NCBI RefSeq assembly: GCF_900117415.1
Contig: NZ_FPEI01000004.1
Location: forward strand, 186,001-250,000
Length of the DNA: 64,000 nt
Origin: Hyphomicrobium sp. CS1BSMeth3
Lineage (GTDB): Bacteria; Pseudomonadota; Alphaproteobacteria; Rhizobiales; Hyphomicrobiaceae
Reading direction: 5' to 3'
Below, piece by piece: positions 8,032 to 17,023 of this stretch (position 1 is the first letter of the stretch; every line of letters starts with the position of its first letter). The position numbers and the translations under genes were made by a program. The notes below the pieces were generated by a model. It saw only the letters and a list, made by a program, of their open reading frames with translations, was not told the DNA's origin and did no database searches.

Positions 8032-9000
8032 TCAGTCGAACGTCAGCAGGACGTTGCCGATCTTCTGGCCGGAATTGACATAGGTGAAAGCCTCGCGGAT
8101 GTCGTCGAGGGCGTAGCGGCGATCGATCAGCGGCTTGTACACGCCCTGCGCCAGCAGCGAAGAGACGAGCGCGAGGGATTGTGGAATATCGGTCGGTACG
8201 GGAAAGCGGACCTTGGGCCCGCGCATGAGCGGCGCGATGAGCGCCAGAAAAGGGTTTTCCCCTCGCGGCCCGAGCTCGGACGACAGATACACGCCCGTCT
8301 TGGCGAGCAAAGGGCGACTTTCTCCGAAGCTGCTCTTGCCGACAGCATCGAAGACGAAGGCGAATGTCTCCCCCTCGAGCTGGGCCGTGAACGGCGCGCG
8401 CAGGTAGTCGATCGTGCGGTCCGCGCCGAGAGCGGCGACGGCGGCACGATGCGGCTCGGCGCAGACGGCCGTAACAATCGCGCCGGCATTCTTGAGCAGG
8501 GCAATGGCGGCTGAACCGATGGCGCCGGTCGCGCCATTGACGAGCACCGCATCGCCTGGCTTCAGAGGAACGCACCTCAGGAAATTGCGCGCGTAGTGTG
8601 CGCCTTCCATGCTCGCGGCTGCCGCCTCGAGGGATACGCCGTCGGGAATGCGCACTATGGGGCGGCGCTCGGACACGCGGAGATATTGCGCGTGAGAGCC
8701 AAGGCCATGGTCGTGGAAGCTCATGACGCGATCGCCGGTCGCGAACCGCGTGACACCTGAGCCGATCGCGACGACTTCACCTGCGAAATCGGTGCCCGTG
8801 GCCACCTCGCGCGGTCGCGGCCAACCGACGAAGAAGCGAAATATGTAGGGCTTGCCCCAGAGCGCACCGCAGTCCGTGCGGTTCACAGTCGCGGCCCGCA
8901 CCCGCACGAGAAGCTCGCCCGGCCCCGGCTCGGGGATGGGCATCTCGCGAACAGTCAGGACATCGGGTGGGCCGTAAGCAGTGCGGTAGCTCGTCCTCAT
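8032..9000 (-). CDS. NAD(P)-dependent oxidoreductase, zinc-independent MDR (quinone oxidoreductase-like)
   Basis: This 322-residue medium-chain dehydrogenase/reductase has an N-terminal GroES-like domain (EPGPGELLVRVRAATVNRTD at about 23-42, then GTDFAGEVVAIG). The Rossmann motif is NGATGAIGSAAIALLK at about 155-170. The structural zinc cysteines are absent and the usual catalytic cysteine is not seen, so it belongs with quinone oxidoreductase/enoyl-reductase types. It lies 40 bp downstream of the C39-like gene on the same strand. Substrate cannot be told from sequence. Confidence 0.85.
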   Translation of the reverse strand: MRTSYRTAYGPPDVLTVREMPIPEPGPGELLVRVRAATVNRTDCGALWGKPYIFRFFVGWPRPREVATGTDFAGEVVAIGSGVTRFATGDRVMSFHDHGLGSHAQYLRVSERRPIVRIPDGVSLEAAAASMEGAHYARNFLRCVPLKPGDAVLVNGATGAIGSAAIALLKNAGAIVTAVCAEPHRAAVAALGADRTIDYLRAPFTAQLEGETFAFVFDAVGKSSFGESRPLLAKTGVYLSSELGPRGENPFLALIAPLMRGPKVRFPVPTDIPQSLALVSSLLAQGVYKPLIDRRYALDDIREAFTYVNSGQKIGNVLLTFD

Positions 9001-9040
9001 CCGGCGGGCCTATAGCACAACCGTCGCAGACGCGTGACGC

Positions 9041-9526
9041 TTACACGCCGAGGTCCTTCCGCACGGCGAAGACCTCCATGATGCGCGCGCCCTTGTGCGG
9101 ACCATCGCAGACGAACTGCCAGCGCCCCTCGGAGTAGGTGTCGCAGAGCTTCACGCCCTTCACGAGCACCCAGTGCCCCTCGCGCCCCTTGTGCACCGCG
9201 AGAATGTAGTGCGCCCAGGCACTCCGCGGCTTCTGCATCCAGGTCCAGAGGCTCGGACGCTCCTTGCGCTCGAGATGCATGTAGCTTTCGGTGAGATCCA
9301 TGCGATAGCCGAAGTGCGCCAATGCAGCGGCCACTTCCTCGTTGTCGGTGCCCTTTACGACCGGCTTGCGGTGGGCCGGTATGTTGCGGAAGGTACGGAT
9401 CTCGTCTTCCATCCGGCTGATCGGATACCCCGTGATAGCCGCGAGCACATAGGGCCCGCAGAAGGCAATGCGGCCCGTGTCGTTCGTGACCTCGTTGAGG
9501 CTCGCGGTCAGGTGTGCGCTGGTCAT
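9041..9526 (-). CDS. hypothetical protein with C39-like cysteine peptidase pattern
   Basis: From the ATG at 9526 the protein has 161 residues; a TTG at 9562 would add 12. FCGPYVLAAITG near residue 22-33 resembles the catalytic-cysteine helix of papain-fold C39-type peptidases. GHWVLVKGVKLCDTYSEG near 120-140 supplies a histidine and an aspartate in the spacing expected for that fold. No signal peptide or membrane segment is visible. It precedes the MDR oxidoreductase by 40 bp. The peptidase reading is a motif-based guess; many such proteins have no known role. Confidence 0.55.
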   Translation of the reverse strand: MTSAHLTASLNEVTNDTGRIAFCGPYVLAAITGYPISRMEDEIRTFRNIPAHRKPVVKGTDNEEVAAALAHFGYRMDLTESYMHLERKERPSLWTWMQKPRSAWAHYILAVHKGREGHWVLVKGVKLCDTYSEGRWQFVCDGPHKGARIMEVFAVRKDLGV

Positions 9527-9702
9527 GGCTGGGGTCGGCGGCAGAAGCGGGATGGTTAACAAAATCTTTCCACGTATCGGTTAACGAAAGGTTTCCAGCG
9601 AGCGCCATCCGTGACGCGCAGGTGATGAATTGTCGCAATCAGGAACTGGGACCACGGCGCGTCGTTGCATGGGCATGGAAACGCTCCAAACGGACAACTC
9701 CC

Positions 9703-9969
9703 ATGACGAAAATCACATCCCTTATCCCCGCTCTGGCAATCACAGCCCTCGTCAGCGGGTTCGGCAGCGGTGCGGTGGCAGCCGCGACAGCCCATCCGAC
9801 GACGCCCCATTCGCGGCAGAGTACGCAGGGGACCCACGCGCGGCACCCAGTGGCCCATGAGCACGCCCAGCAGGCAGCGCCCTGCGGGCAGTACATGTAC
9901 CATCACGACGGCAAGTGCACCGATATCAGGAACGAGAAGGGCAAGTCCTGGATGAACTCGGTCTTCTAG
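9703..9969 (+). CDS. small secreted histidine-rich protein
   Basis: This 88-residue protein has a signal sequence (MTKITSLIPALAITALVSGF to AVAAA). The mature part is rich in His, Thr and Gln (STQGTHARHPVAHEHAQQA) and ends with CGQYMYHHDGKCTDIRNEKG and a short tail. Two cysteines in the C-terminal half could form a disulfide. The longer upstream frame is rejected because the signal sequence begins at this ATG. Metal binding by the histidines is possible but untested. Family unknown to me. Confidence 0.6.
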   Translation: MTKITSLIPALAITALVSGFGSGAVAAATAHPTTPHSRQSTQGTHARHPVAHEHAQQAAPCGQYMYHHDGKCTDIRNEKGKSWMNSVF

Positions 9970-10197
9970 GATCACCGAGCTGGTGGTAGCGCCAGATCCT
10001 GCGTGCCGTCAGGATGGCGCGCGTGCCGACAGACCGGACTGACGACAGCGCCCCAGCACATCGATGAAGCGAAATCTTTTCATCGATCGCTTGCTGACCG
10101 CTTCTCCCCGTCGCAATCTCATGCGGTCGGGCGGGAGAGCCCGATCTCCACGGGTAGCGGGGCCGCCACGGCCCCGCCGGCGAGCAGAGGCGGGGCA

Positions 10198-11967
10198 ATG
10201 ACAAAAAAAGCGAAATCGGACGGCGCGGATGGCGGCAAGGGCAGCGGCGGCGCGAAAGCGAGCGTGCCGCAGAAGGGCTTTCTCCAGGGCCTCGCCAACT
10301 ACGGCGATGCGGATTTCTCGATCTACATGCGCCGTGCCTTCGCGCGCTCGCAGGGCTTCTCGCTCGACGAGCTTTCGCGCCCCGTCGTCGGCATCGCCAA
10401 TACCTACAGCCGCTTCAATCCCTGCCATCGCCATTTCCCAGAGCTCATCGATGCCATCAAGCGCGGCGTCGCCTCGGCCGGCGGCCTCGCGCTCGAATTC
10501 CCGACCATCTCGCTGCACGAGTCGACGCTCACGCCGAACTCCATGAAGTTCCGCAACCTCATGGCCATGGACACCGAGGAGATGATCCGCGCCCAGCCCA
10601 TGGACGCGGTCGTGCTCATGGGTGGCTGCGACAAGACCGTGCCCGCACAGCTCATGGGCGCGGCGAGCGCGAACAAGCCCGCCATCCAGCTCATTGGCGG
10701 CCCGCAGATGACCGGCCGCTGGCGCGAGCATCGCGTCGGCGCCTGCACGGACTGCCGCAAATTCTGGGTCGAATACCGCGCCGGCCGCATGGGCAAGAGC
10801 GAGATCGAGGAAGCTGAGGGGCGCCTCGTCACGACGGCCGGCACGTGCGCCGTCATGGGCACGGCTTCGACCATGGCCGCCATCGCCGAAGCGCTCGGCA
10901 TGACACTGCCGGGTACGGCCGCGATCCCTGCTGTGCACGCCGACCGCATTCGCGCGGCGGAGGCAACCGGCGTGCGCGCCGTCGCGCTCGCGCGTGGCGA
11001 CCTGACGCCGAGCAAGATCATCACGCAGAAATCCGTCGAGAATGCCGCGCGCGTTCTGCTCGCGCTCGGCGGCTCGACGAACGGTGTCGTGCATCTGGCT
11101 GCGATCGCGGGACGCGTCGGCGCGAAGCTCGATCTTCAGCGCTTCAACGAGCTGTCCGACACGACGCCCGTACTCGCCGCCGTGAAGCCGGTCGGCAACG
11201 AGCACTACATGGAGGACTTCTTCGCCGCCGGCGGCATCGGCGCGGTGTTGCGCGAGCTGAAGGATCGCTTGCATCTCGACGCCATGACCATCACCGGTGA
11301 GACGCTCGGCGAACGCTTGGCGGCAGAAGAAGGCATCTGGGTCGACCGCCGCGTGATCAAGCCGATCAAGGAGCCCATCGAGCCGCAGGGTGGCCTCGTC
11401 GCGCTCTTCGGCTCGCTCGCGCCCAAGGGTGCGATCATCAAGCGCTCGGCGGCGACGCCGGAGCTTTTCGAGCGCACGGGCCGCGCTGTCGTGTTCACCT
11501 CGCTCGCGGATCTCTCAGCCCGCGTCGACGATCCCGACCTGGACGTTACGGCGGACGACTTCCTCATTCTGCAGAATGCCGGGCCAAGTTCGCCCGCGGG
11601 CATGCCTGAAGCGGGCTTCCTGCCCATCCCGAAGAAGCTGCTCGCAGCGGGCGTGAAGGACATGGTGCGCATTTCGGATGCGCGCATGTCCGGCACGGCC
11701 TACGGCACCATCGTGCTGCACGTCGCGCCTGAAGCCGCTGCCGGCGGCCCGCTCGCGCTCGTGCGCACAGGCGACAAGATCAAGCTGTCGGTGAAGAACC
11801 GGACGATCGATCTGCTCGTCGATGAGGCGGAACTCGCCAAGCGCCGCAAGGCCTGGGAGCAGGAAAAGCAGCCGACCGCGCCGCGCGGCTACGACCGCCT
11901 CTTCCGCGAGCGCGTGCTGCAGGCGCCGGAGGGGTGTGATTTCGACTTCCTGGCGCCGGGTGAGTAG
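10198..11967 (+). CDS. IlvD/Edd family dehydratase
   Basis: This 589-residue iron-sulfur dehydratase belongs to the dihydroxy-acid/sugar-acid dehydratase family. Cluster-ligand cysteines are in NPCHRHF (about 80), MGGCDKTVPAQ (about 143) and TAGTCAVMGTAST (about 220). The active-site block DARMSGTAYGTIVLH is near 500. The family converts 2,3-dihydroxy acids, including aldonates, to 2-oxo-3-deoxy acids. No ilv genes are nearby, so a sugar-acid role is more likely than branched-chain synthesis, by inference. Translation starts at the ATG after GGCGGGGCA; upstream in-frame sequence lacks family similarity. Repeat R2 follows its stop. Confidence 0.88.
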   Translation: MTKKAKSDGADGGKGSGGAKASVPQKGFLQGLANYGDADFSIYMRRAFARSQGFSLDELSRPVVGIANTYSRFNPCHRHFPELIDAIKRGVASAGGLALEFPTISLHESTLTPNSMKFRNLMAMDTEEMIRAQPMDAVVLMGGCDKTVPAQLMGAASANKPAIQLIGGPQMTGRWREHRVGACTDCRKFWVEYRAGRMGKSEIEEAEGRLVTTAGTCAVMGTASTMAAIAEALGMTLPGTAAIPAVHADRIRAAEATGVRAVALARGDLTPSKIITQKSVENAARVLLALGGSTNGVVHLAAIAGRVGAKLDLQRFNELSDTTPVLAAVKPVGNEHYMEDFFAAGGIGAVLRELKDRLHLDAMTITGETLGERLAAEEGIWVDRRVIKPIKEPIEPQGGLVALFGSLAPKGAIIKRSAATPELFERTGRAVVFTSLADLSARVDDPDLDVTADDFLILQNAGPSSPAGMPEAGFLPIPKKLLAAGVKDMVRISDARMSGTAYGTIVLHVAPEAAAGGPLALVRTGDKIKLSVKNRTIDLLVDEAELAKRRKAWEQEKQPTAPRGYDRLFRERVLQAPEGCDFDFLAPGE

Positions 11968-11969
11968 GT

Positions 11970-12180
11970 CGCTTCGCGAGCGAGGGCTAGCCCTCGCGCT
12001 CCCACCGGGAGGGACACCCTCCCGGACCCACCCGCTTTTATTTAGTGCCGCGGGCTGCCGGGAAGGGGTGCTATCGCGTTCCTTCCGCGTGCAACGCCCG
12101 CGGCGGGTCATAGCGACAGGTCTCGCGTGAGGCGCCCCACTTCCCCTTCTCCCCGTCCTAACGGGGAGAGGGGACTGGCG
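11970..12180. repeat. mosaic hairpin repeat, copy R2
   Basis: Between the convergent dehydratase and pleD genes. It holds a GCGAGGGCTAGCCCTCGC hairpin, module A (GGGAGGGACACCCTCCCGG, then TTTTATTTAG), a diverged module B (CTGCCGGGAAGGGGTGC) and one module C hairpin (CTTCTCCCCGTCCTAACGGGG). The inverted A end seen in R1 is missing, so this is a partial copy. Confidence 0.75.
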
Positions 12181-12254
12181 ATGAACTCGCGGCACGCGAC
12201 CGTCATGAGCGCGCGACTGCGCGCCGGCCGGTAGGCCGTACTAGAAACTAAAAA

Positions 12255-13625
12255 TCAAGCCGCGTCGGCGACGACGCGGTTGCGGCCTTCGCGCTTGGCT
12301 GAATAGAGCGCACGATCGGCGCGCTTGAAGAGTGTCTCGGGCGTATCGTCGCGATACTCGAGTGTCGAGATACCGACGCTCGCCGTCACGCGCAGCTCTT
12401 TGTTGCCGGACATCGGGAAGGGATCGGCGGCGATCGTCGCGCGCAGGCGCTCGCCGACCTGGATGGCGCGCGCGAGATCCGTATCCGGCATGATGATCAC
12501 GAACTCCTCGCCGCCGAGGCGACAGGCGAGATCGATGCCGCGCGTATTGCGGCGGAAGCGGCGCGCGAACTCGCGCAGCACGTGGTCGCCCGCGTCGTGG
12601 CCGTAGGTGTCGTTGACGGATTTGAAGAAGTCGATATCGGCGACGAGCAGCGAGAGCGCGCGGCCGGACTGGATGGACTGCGCGACCAGCGTCTTCAGAT
12701 GGCCTTCCATGTAGCGCCGGTTGTGGAGGCCGGTGAGGCCGTCCGTAATGGCCATCTCGACGCTCTCTTCGAGACGGGCCTTGAGGAGATCGGCGTGGCG
12801 CTTGCGCTTCACCTGCGTCTTCACGCGGGCCATCATCTCGTGGCGATCGATCGGGCGCACGACATAGTCGTTGACGCCCATGTCGAGGCCGCGCAGGAGC
12901 CGGGCCTCGTCACTGGGCTCGACGATGATGAGGATCGGCAGGTGCCGCGTGCGATCGAGCGAGCGCACCTGCGAGCAGAGGCGCAGGCCGTCCGCGTTCG
13001 TGAGGCTCAGGCTGACAACCAGCACGTCCACGGGCTGCTCGGCGAGTTTCAAGAGCGCAGCCTGAGGATCGCTTTCGAGAGTGACGGTGTGGACGGTGCG
13101 CAGTGTCTCGACGAGGCGCTGCGCGGAACGGCCCTGATCCTCGACGATCAGCACGTTGCCGCTCTCACCGGCGCTCTGCCAGTCGAGAGCCGGGGCGCCG
13201 CTGATGCCCATTTGGTGGGTGGTGGCGGCGCGCATCAGCATTTCGTCCGAGAGGACCTTGAGGCGCGCGAGGTTCTTCACGCGCGTCACGAGCGCGATGT
13301 CATCCACCGGTTTGGTCAGGAAGTCGTCGGCACCAGCTTCGAGCCCGTGCACCTTGTCGGCCGGCTGGTCGAGCGCGGTGACCATGATGACAGGAATGTG
13401 CGCCGTCTTCGGGTTTTGCTTGATGTGCCGACAGGCCTCGAAGCCGTCCATGCCGGGCATCATCACGTCGAGCAGCACCACGTCGATGCTTTCACGCTCG
13501 AGAATGTCCAGAGCCTCGCGGCCGCTCGAGGCCGTCAGGATCTCGAAGTACTCGGCCGAGAGCCGAGCCTCGAGGAGCTTCACGTTGGACAAGATGTCGT
13601 CGACAACGAGGACGCGGGCGGTCAT
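12255..13625 (-). CDS. pleD: PleD-type response regulator diguanylate cyclase
   Basis: The protein has 456 residues with domain order receiver-receiver-GGDEF, as in Caulobacter PleD, which makes cyclic di-GMP during the swarmer-to-stalked transition. Receiver 1 has the phosphoacceptor Asp53 (VVLLDVMMPGMDG) and Lys105 (FLTKPV). Receiver 2 (about 157-270) has Ser205 where an Asp would be, matching the adaptor role of that domain. The catalytic motif GGEEF is at 371-375. The inhibitory I-site RGID is at 362-365, so product feedback is expected. It lies 33 bp downstream of divK in the same operon. Confidence 0.95.
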   Translation of the reverse strand: MTARVLVVDDILSNVKLLEARLSAEYFEILTASSGREALDILERESIDVVLLDVMMPGMDGFEACRHIKQNPKTAHIPVIMVTALDQPADKVHGLEAGADDFLTKPVDDIALVTRVKNLARLKVLSDEMLMRAATTHQMGISGAPALDWQSAGESGNVLIVEDQGRSAQRLVETLRTVHTVTLESDPQAALLKLAEQPVDVLVVSLSLTNADGLRLCSQVRSLDRTRHLPILIIVEPSDEARLLRGLDMGVNDYVVRPIDRHEMMARVKTQVKRKRHADLLKARLEESVEMAITDGLTGLHNRRYMEGHLKTLVAQSIQSGRALSLLVADIDFFKSVNDTYGHDAGDHVLREFARRFRRNTRGIDLACRLGGEEFVIIMPDTDLARAIQVGERLRATIAADPFPMSGNKELRVTASVGISTLEYRDDTPETLFKRADRALYSAKREGRNRVVADAA

Positions 13626-13658
13626 GGGCGAGGTCTTGCCGCTGAGATGAGTTGAAGA

Positions 13659-14114
13659 TCAATCCGCTTCGACGAACCGGCGCACGGTATCGATGAAAAG
13701 GCCGATCGAGATGGGCTTTGAAAGGTACGCCTCGCACCCGCCCTGGCGGATCCGCTCCTCGTCCCCCTTCATGGCGAACGCGGTCACCGCGATCACCGGA
13801 ATGTCGCAGAGGTCCTCGTCGTCCTTGAGCCACTTCGTGACCTCGAGACCGGAGACCTCGGGAAGCTGGATGTCCATCAGCACCAGATCGGGCCGATGGG
13901 TGCGCGCGAGATCGAGCGCGTCATGACCGTTGCGCGCCTCGATGGTTGCATAACCATGGGCCTCGAGCAGATCGCGGAAGAGCTTCATATTGAGCTCGTT
14001 GTCCTCCACGATGAGCACCGTCGCCTGCCCGGCGCTCGCGCGCGGACGTCGCCCCTCGATCGCCTGTCGGCGCTCCTGGTAGCCCATCGATTTGGTCCGC
14101 TCGATTGTGGTCAT
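13659..14114 (-). CDS. divK: cell-cycle single-domain response regulator DivK
   Basis: DivK is the single-receiver protein that carries phosphate between the DivJ/PleC kinases and the DivL/CckA pathway. [19 protein letters not shown] and [20 protein letters not shown] are near-diagnostic. The phosphoacceptor is Asp81 in this frame, with Lys at YLSKPIS. Relative to Caulobacter DivK there are about 30 extra basic N-terminal residues; the ATG at 14087 or an internal GTG would shorten it. A GGAAAG sits 5 bases before the chosen ATG. It is the first gene of divK-pleD and is divergent from the DUF3572 gene. Confidence 0.93.
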   Translation of the reverse strand: MTTIERTKSMGYQERRQAIEGRRPRASAGQATVLIVEDNELNMKLFRDLLEAHGYATIEARNGHDALDLARTHRPDLVLMDIQLPEVSGLEVTKWLKDDEDLCDIPVIAVTAFAMKGDEERIRQGGCEAYLSKPISIGLFIDTVRRFVEAD

Positions 14115-14220
14115 CCGACTTTCCGCCGAATCGCATGTTTAGTTGGGGATCACTCTGCGCCAAAAGCCTAAGGATATGTTTAAGAATGGCGGTCCAACCG
14201 GCACTAGAGGCGCGGCACGG

Positions 14221-14535
14221 ATGCCCAAAGACAACGATCGCGGAAGGGGCGCACCCCTTGAAACAGCACGGCAATTGGCGCTCGACGCGCTCCTCTTCCT
14301 TGCCGGGGATGCGTTAAGGATTACAAAGTTTCTCAACGTCACCGGCATGGAGGCCGCGACGCTTCGCGAGCGCGCCCGGGACGACGAGACGCTGATCGCC
14401 GTGCTGGAGTATCTGCTGGCGGACGAAACATTGCTCCTCGTCTTTGCCGCGAATGGCAATCATCGTCCCGCTGAAGTGGCGCCGGCGCTGGAGCGTCTGC
14501 AGCGCGAGGGAGATATGTCAGGAGGCCGGCGATGA
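14221..14535 (+). CDS. DUF3572 family protein
   Basis: This helical, soluble protein of about 104 residues has the core ETARQLALDALLFLAGD followed by LRITKFLNVTGMEAATLR, matching the DUF3572 family usually found beside divK in Rhizobiales. No biochemical role is known. An ATG at 14176 would add 15 residues, but its AAGGA is only one base away, so the start is uncertain. Its stop overlaps the ROK kinase start by 4 bases (ATGA), so the two are translationally coupled. Confidence 0.75.
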   Translation: MPKDNDRGRGAPLETARQLALDALLFLAGDALRITKFLNVTGMEAATLRERARDDETLIAVLEYLLADETLLLVFAANGNHRPAEVAPALERLQREGDMSGGRR

Positions 14536-15497
14536 GGCCAAAGGTCTCTGTCTCGGTGTCTCACCCGCCGACCCTGCTGCGGGTCGGCATCGACCTCGGC
14601 GGAACCAAGATCGAAGGCGTCCTCATGGACGAGACGGGCGCCGAGCGGCCGCGCCGCCGCGTCTCGACCCCGCGCGACGACTACGCGGCAACCCTCGACG
14701 CGATCGCTCAGTTGGTGGATGAGCTTCTGGCCGAGGCTGCAGCCGATCCGGCGCCCTCGACTGCGACAATCGGCGTCGCGACGCCCGGCTCGGTCTCCCC
14801 GCGCACGGGCCAGATGCAGAATGCCAATTCAACCTGGCTCAATGGGCGGACGCTCGGACCCGATCTTGCGGATCGCCTCGGACGCCCTGTGCGGCTCGCC
14901 AATGACGCCAACTGCTTTGCCCTTTCCGAGGCCCTCGACGGTGCCGCGGCCGGCGCGCGCAATGTCCTCGGCGTCATACTCGGCACGGGCTGCGGCGCCG
15001 GGGTCGTGATCGAGGGCCGTCTGCTTGATGGACCACGCGGCATCGGCGGCGAATGGGGCCACAACCCCCTGCCCTGGGCGACCTCGGACGAGTTGCCTGG
15101 GCCGCTCTGCTGGTGCGGCCGGCGGGGCTGCATGGAGACGTGGGTCTCGGGGCCGGCGCTGGCCGCCGCGTACCTCCAGGATGGCGGCACAACGACGCGG
15201 GCCGAGGAAATCGTTGAACGAGCTGCCGCCGGTGAGGAGAGGGCGCAAATAGCCCTGGATCGCCACGCAGACCGCCTCGCGCGTGGCCTCGCCCATGTCG
15301 TGAACATTCTCGATCCCGACGTGATCGTGCTCGGCGGCGGGCTCTCGCGGCTCAATCACCTCTACGAGAAGCTGCCGGGGCTCATGGCACCGCACATCTT
15401 CGCCGAGGATACGCGCGTGGACATCCGCCCACCCCGCTGGGGTGATGCCTCGGGCGCGCGCGGGGCGGCTTGGCTCTGGCAGGACACGGCCCAATGA
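14532..15497 (+). CDS. ROK family sugar kinase (fructokinase/N-acetylglucosamine kinase-like)
   Basis: This 321-residue ROK protein phosphorylates a free hexose with ATP. The phosphate loop GIDLGGTKIEGVLMDE is at 19-34. The catalytic DANCFALSEA is near 130 and GTGCGAGVVI near 155. The zinc-binding signature GHNPLPW, then CWCGRRGCMETWVSG, is intact. No helix-turn-helix precedes it, so it is an enzyme rather than a ROK repressor. It is coupled to the upstream DUF3572 gene. Substrate (fructose, mannose, glucose or GlcNAc) is not decided by sequence. Confidence 0.9.
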   Translation: MRPKVSVSVSHPPTLLRVGIDLGGTKIEGVLMDETGAERPRRRVSTPRDDYAATLDAIAQLVDELLAEAAADPAPSTATIGVATPGSVSPRTGQMQNANSTWLNGRTLGPDLADRLGRPVRLANDANCFALSEALDGAAAGARNVLGVILGTGCGAGVVIEGRLLDGPRGIGGEWGHNPLPWATSDELPGPLCWCGRRGCMETWVSGPALAAAYLQDGGTTTRAEEIVERAAAGEERAQIALDRHADRLARGLAHVVNILDPDVIVLGGGLSRLNHLYEKLPGLMAPHIFAEDTRVDIRPPRWGDASGARGAAWLWQDTAQ

Positions 15498-15499
15498 AA

Positions 15500-15519
15500 A
15501 CGGGGCCTCACGGCCCCGT
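15500..15519 (+). terminator. hairpin after ROK kinase
   Basis: A perfect 8-bp stem ACGGGGCC / GGCCCCGT with loop TCAC starts 2 bases after the kinase stop codon. There is no T-tract on the plus strand; four A residues precede it, so it could also act on the opposite strand. Confidence 0.5.
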
Positions 15520-15551
15520 CGTCCCATCGCGCCATGCGGAGTGGGTTCAGC

Positions 15552-15800
15552 TCACGGGCTGTCGAGAAAGCGCGACGGATCCGGCTTCAGGCCGGTGACG
15601 CGCTCGAGAGCCATCGCGGCGAGCATGCGATCGCTCATGGTCTTCTCAGGCAGGCGGTCGATGCCGTAGCGGTCCTGGCGCTCATGCGCCTGCGCAACCG
15701 AGCCGTAGCCCGGTCCGCCAAGCTTCATCGCGGCAAAGTCACTGCGACAGCCTGCAAGTGCCAGCACAAGGGCCATGGCGACGCCAGCACGCACGATCAT
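15552..15800 (-). CDS. small lipoprotein
   Basis: From the ATG at 15800 this 82-residue protein has a classical lipoprotein signal, MIVRAGVAMALVLALAGC, with the lipobox LAGC and lipidation at Cys18. The rest (KLGGPGYGSVAQAHERQDRY, then PEKTMSDRMLAAMALERVTG) is hydrophilic and has no known domain to me. A run of G residues upstream could act as ribosome-binding site. An upstream in-frame extension is less likely because the signal starts here. Function unknown. Confidence 0.7.
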   Translation of the reverse strand: MIVRAGVAMALVLALAGCRSDFAAMKLGGPGYGSVAQAHERQDRYGIDRLPEKTMSDRMLAAMALERVTGLKPDPSRFLDSP

Positions 15801-15986
15801 GGGTAACCCCCCGTCTTCTGTGCCGCCGCCGAATTGTGGCGAAGTCGCCACGGCGATGGCCAATTCCCGTCTCCCCCGAGGCGGACGAGAGTTAATTTAA
15901 TGGACTCGTTGCGAGCAGGCAACCAGGAAGAGTTGCTTTTCCACTTACGGCTGTATCGATCTTTTTCTATACACCAATACGGGCGT

Positions 15987-16919
15987 TCAGGTGCCGTCTC
16001 GCGGCTTTCCCGCAGCGTCGACCGAAAGTGCCTGCGTGATGAAGGCGTGCGTCGGCGTCGGCACGCCATGGCGCGCCCCGACACGCACCACGCCGCCCGA
16101 GAGCCACTCCACCTCCAGCGGCTTTCCCGCCCGCTTGTCGTGGGCCATGGACGAGACCATCCCGTCAGGGAGCTGATCGATAGTCTTCATGACACCCTCG
16201 AAGTCATCGGGCTTGATCGCGACACCCTCGGCCTTGGCGACGTCGATCACCTCCTGAACGGCCGAGCGGATCAGCGCGTACGTGCCGGGCGCATTCCGCA
16301 GCTCCTTGGCGGCGTGGCCAGTCAGCGCAGTGACGCCGGAGAAGGGCGCCAGCATCGCGAACTTGATCCACTGCGCGCGGCGGATGTCGGCCGGCATGAT
16401 GGCGTCGATGCCGGCCGCCTTGCAGAGCGCATGGAAGGCCGCGAGCTTCTCGTTCTTGGAGCCGTCCGGCTCGGCGAACTCTATGCGTGCGAACTTGCTC
16501 GCGTGCTCGATCACGCCGGGCCGCGAGATATGCGAGGCAATGCGCGCGACACCCGGAATGACATGCGCTGCGGGCACGACACGCTTCACCACGTCCGCGC
16601 CTTCGACACCGTTCTGGAAAGCGATGACGATCGTCTGCGGACCGACAACGGACTTGAGCTGCGCCGCAGCACTCTCGGCATCGACCATCTTCGTTGCGAA
16701 CATCACGATATCGGGCGTGCCTGCCTCGGCAGGATCGCGGACGGCGCGCACGGGCTTGACGAGCGCCTGGCCAAGCAGGCTGTCGAGCAGAAGACCGTTC
16801 TCGAGCATGGCCGCGAGATGGCTCCCGCGCGCGACGAACGTCACGTCGTTGCCTGCCGCGGCGAGCCGGCCGCCGAAGTAGCCGCCGACACCGCCCGAAC
16901 CCATGATCAGAATGCGCAT
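15987..16919 (-). CDS. panE: 2-dehydropantoate 2-reductase (ketopantoate reductase family)
   Basis: From the ATG at 16919, preceded by AAGGA at 7 bases, the protein has 310 residues. It begins with the Rossmann motif MRILIMGSGGVGGYFGGRLA and continues with VTFVARGSHLAAM. A lysine-containing motif, MPADIRRAQWIKFAM, at the domain junction carries the catalytic Lys seen in PanE. The family reduces ketopantoate with NADPH in coenzyme A synthesis; paralogues reduce other 2-oxoacids. No other pan gene is adjacent, so the pantothenate role is probable rather than proven. Confidence 0.85.
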   Translation of the reverse strand: MRILIMGSGGVGGYFGGRLAAAGNDVTFVARGSHLAAMLENGLLLDSLLGQALVKPVRAVRDPAEAGTPDIVMFATKMVDAESAAAQLKSVVGPQTIVIAFQNGVEGADVVKRVVPAAHVIPGVARIASHISRPGVIEHASKFARIEFAEPDGSKNEKLAAFHALCKAAGIDAIMPADIRRAQWIKFAMLAPFSGVTALTGHAAKELRNAPGTYALIRSAVQEVIDVAKAEGVAIKPDDFEGVMKTIDQLPDGMVSSMAHDKRAGKPLEVEWLSGGVVRVGARHGVPTPTHAFITQALSVDAAGKPRDGT

Positions 16920-17023
16920 GACCGATCCTTTCGTTGTTCCTTGGGCGCCACTTTTGCAACCGAGCGGGCTATCGTGCAACGGCCCACGAGGCATTGCAGC
17001 CAAGCGGGCCGACTATCCGCCGC

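Noticed and set aside
10198-11967. Calling the first dehydratase the biosynthetic IlvD
   Set aside because: No ilv neighbours and the subgroup is unclear; family-level call only.
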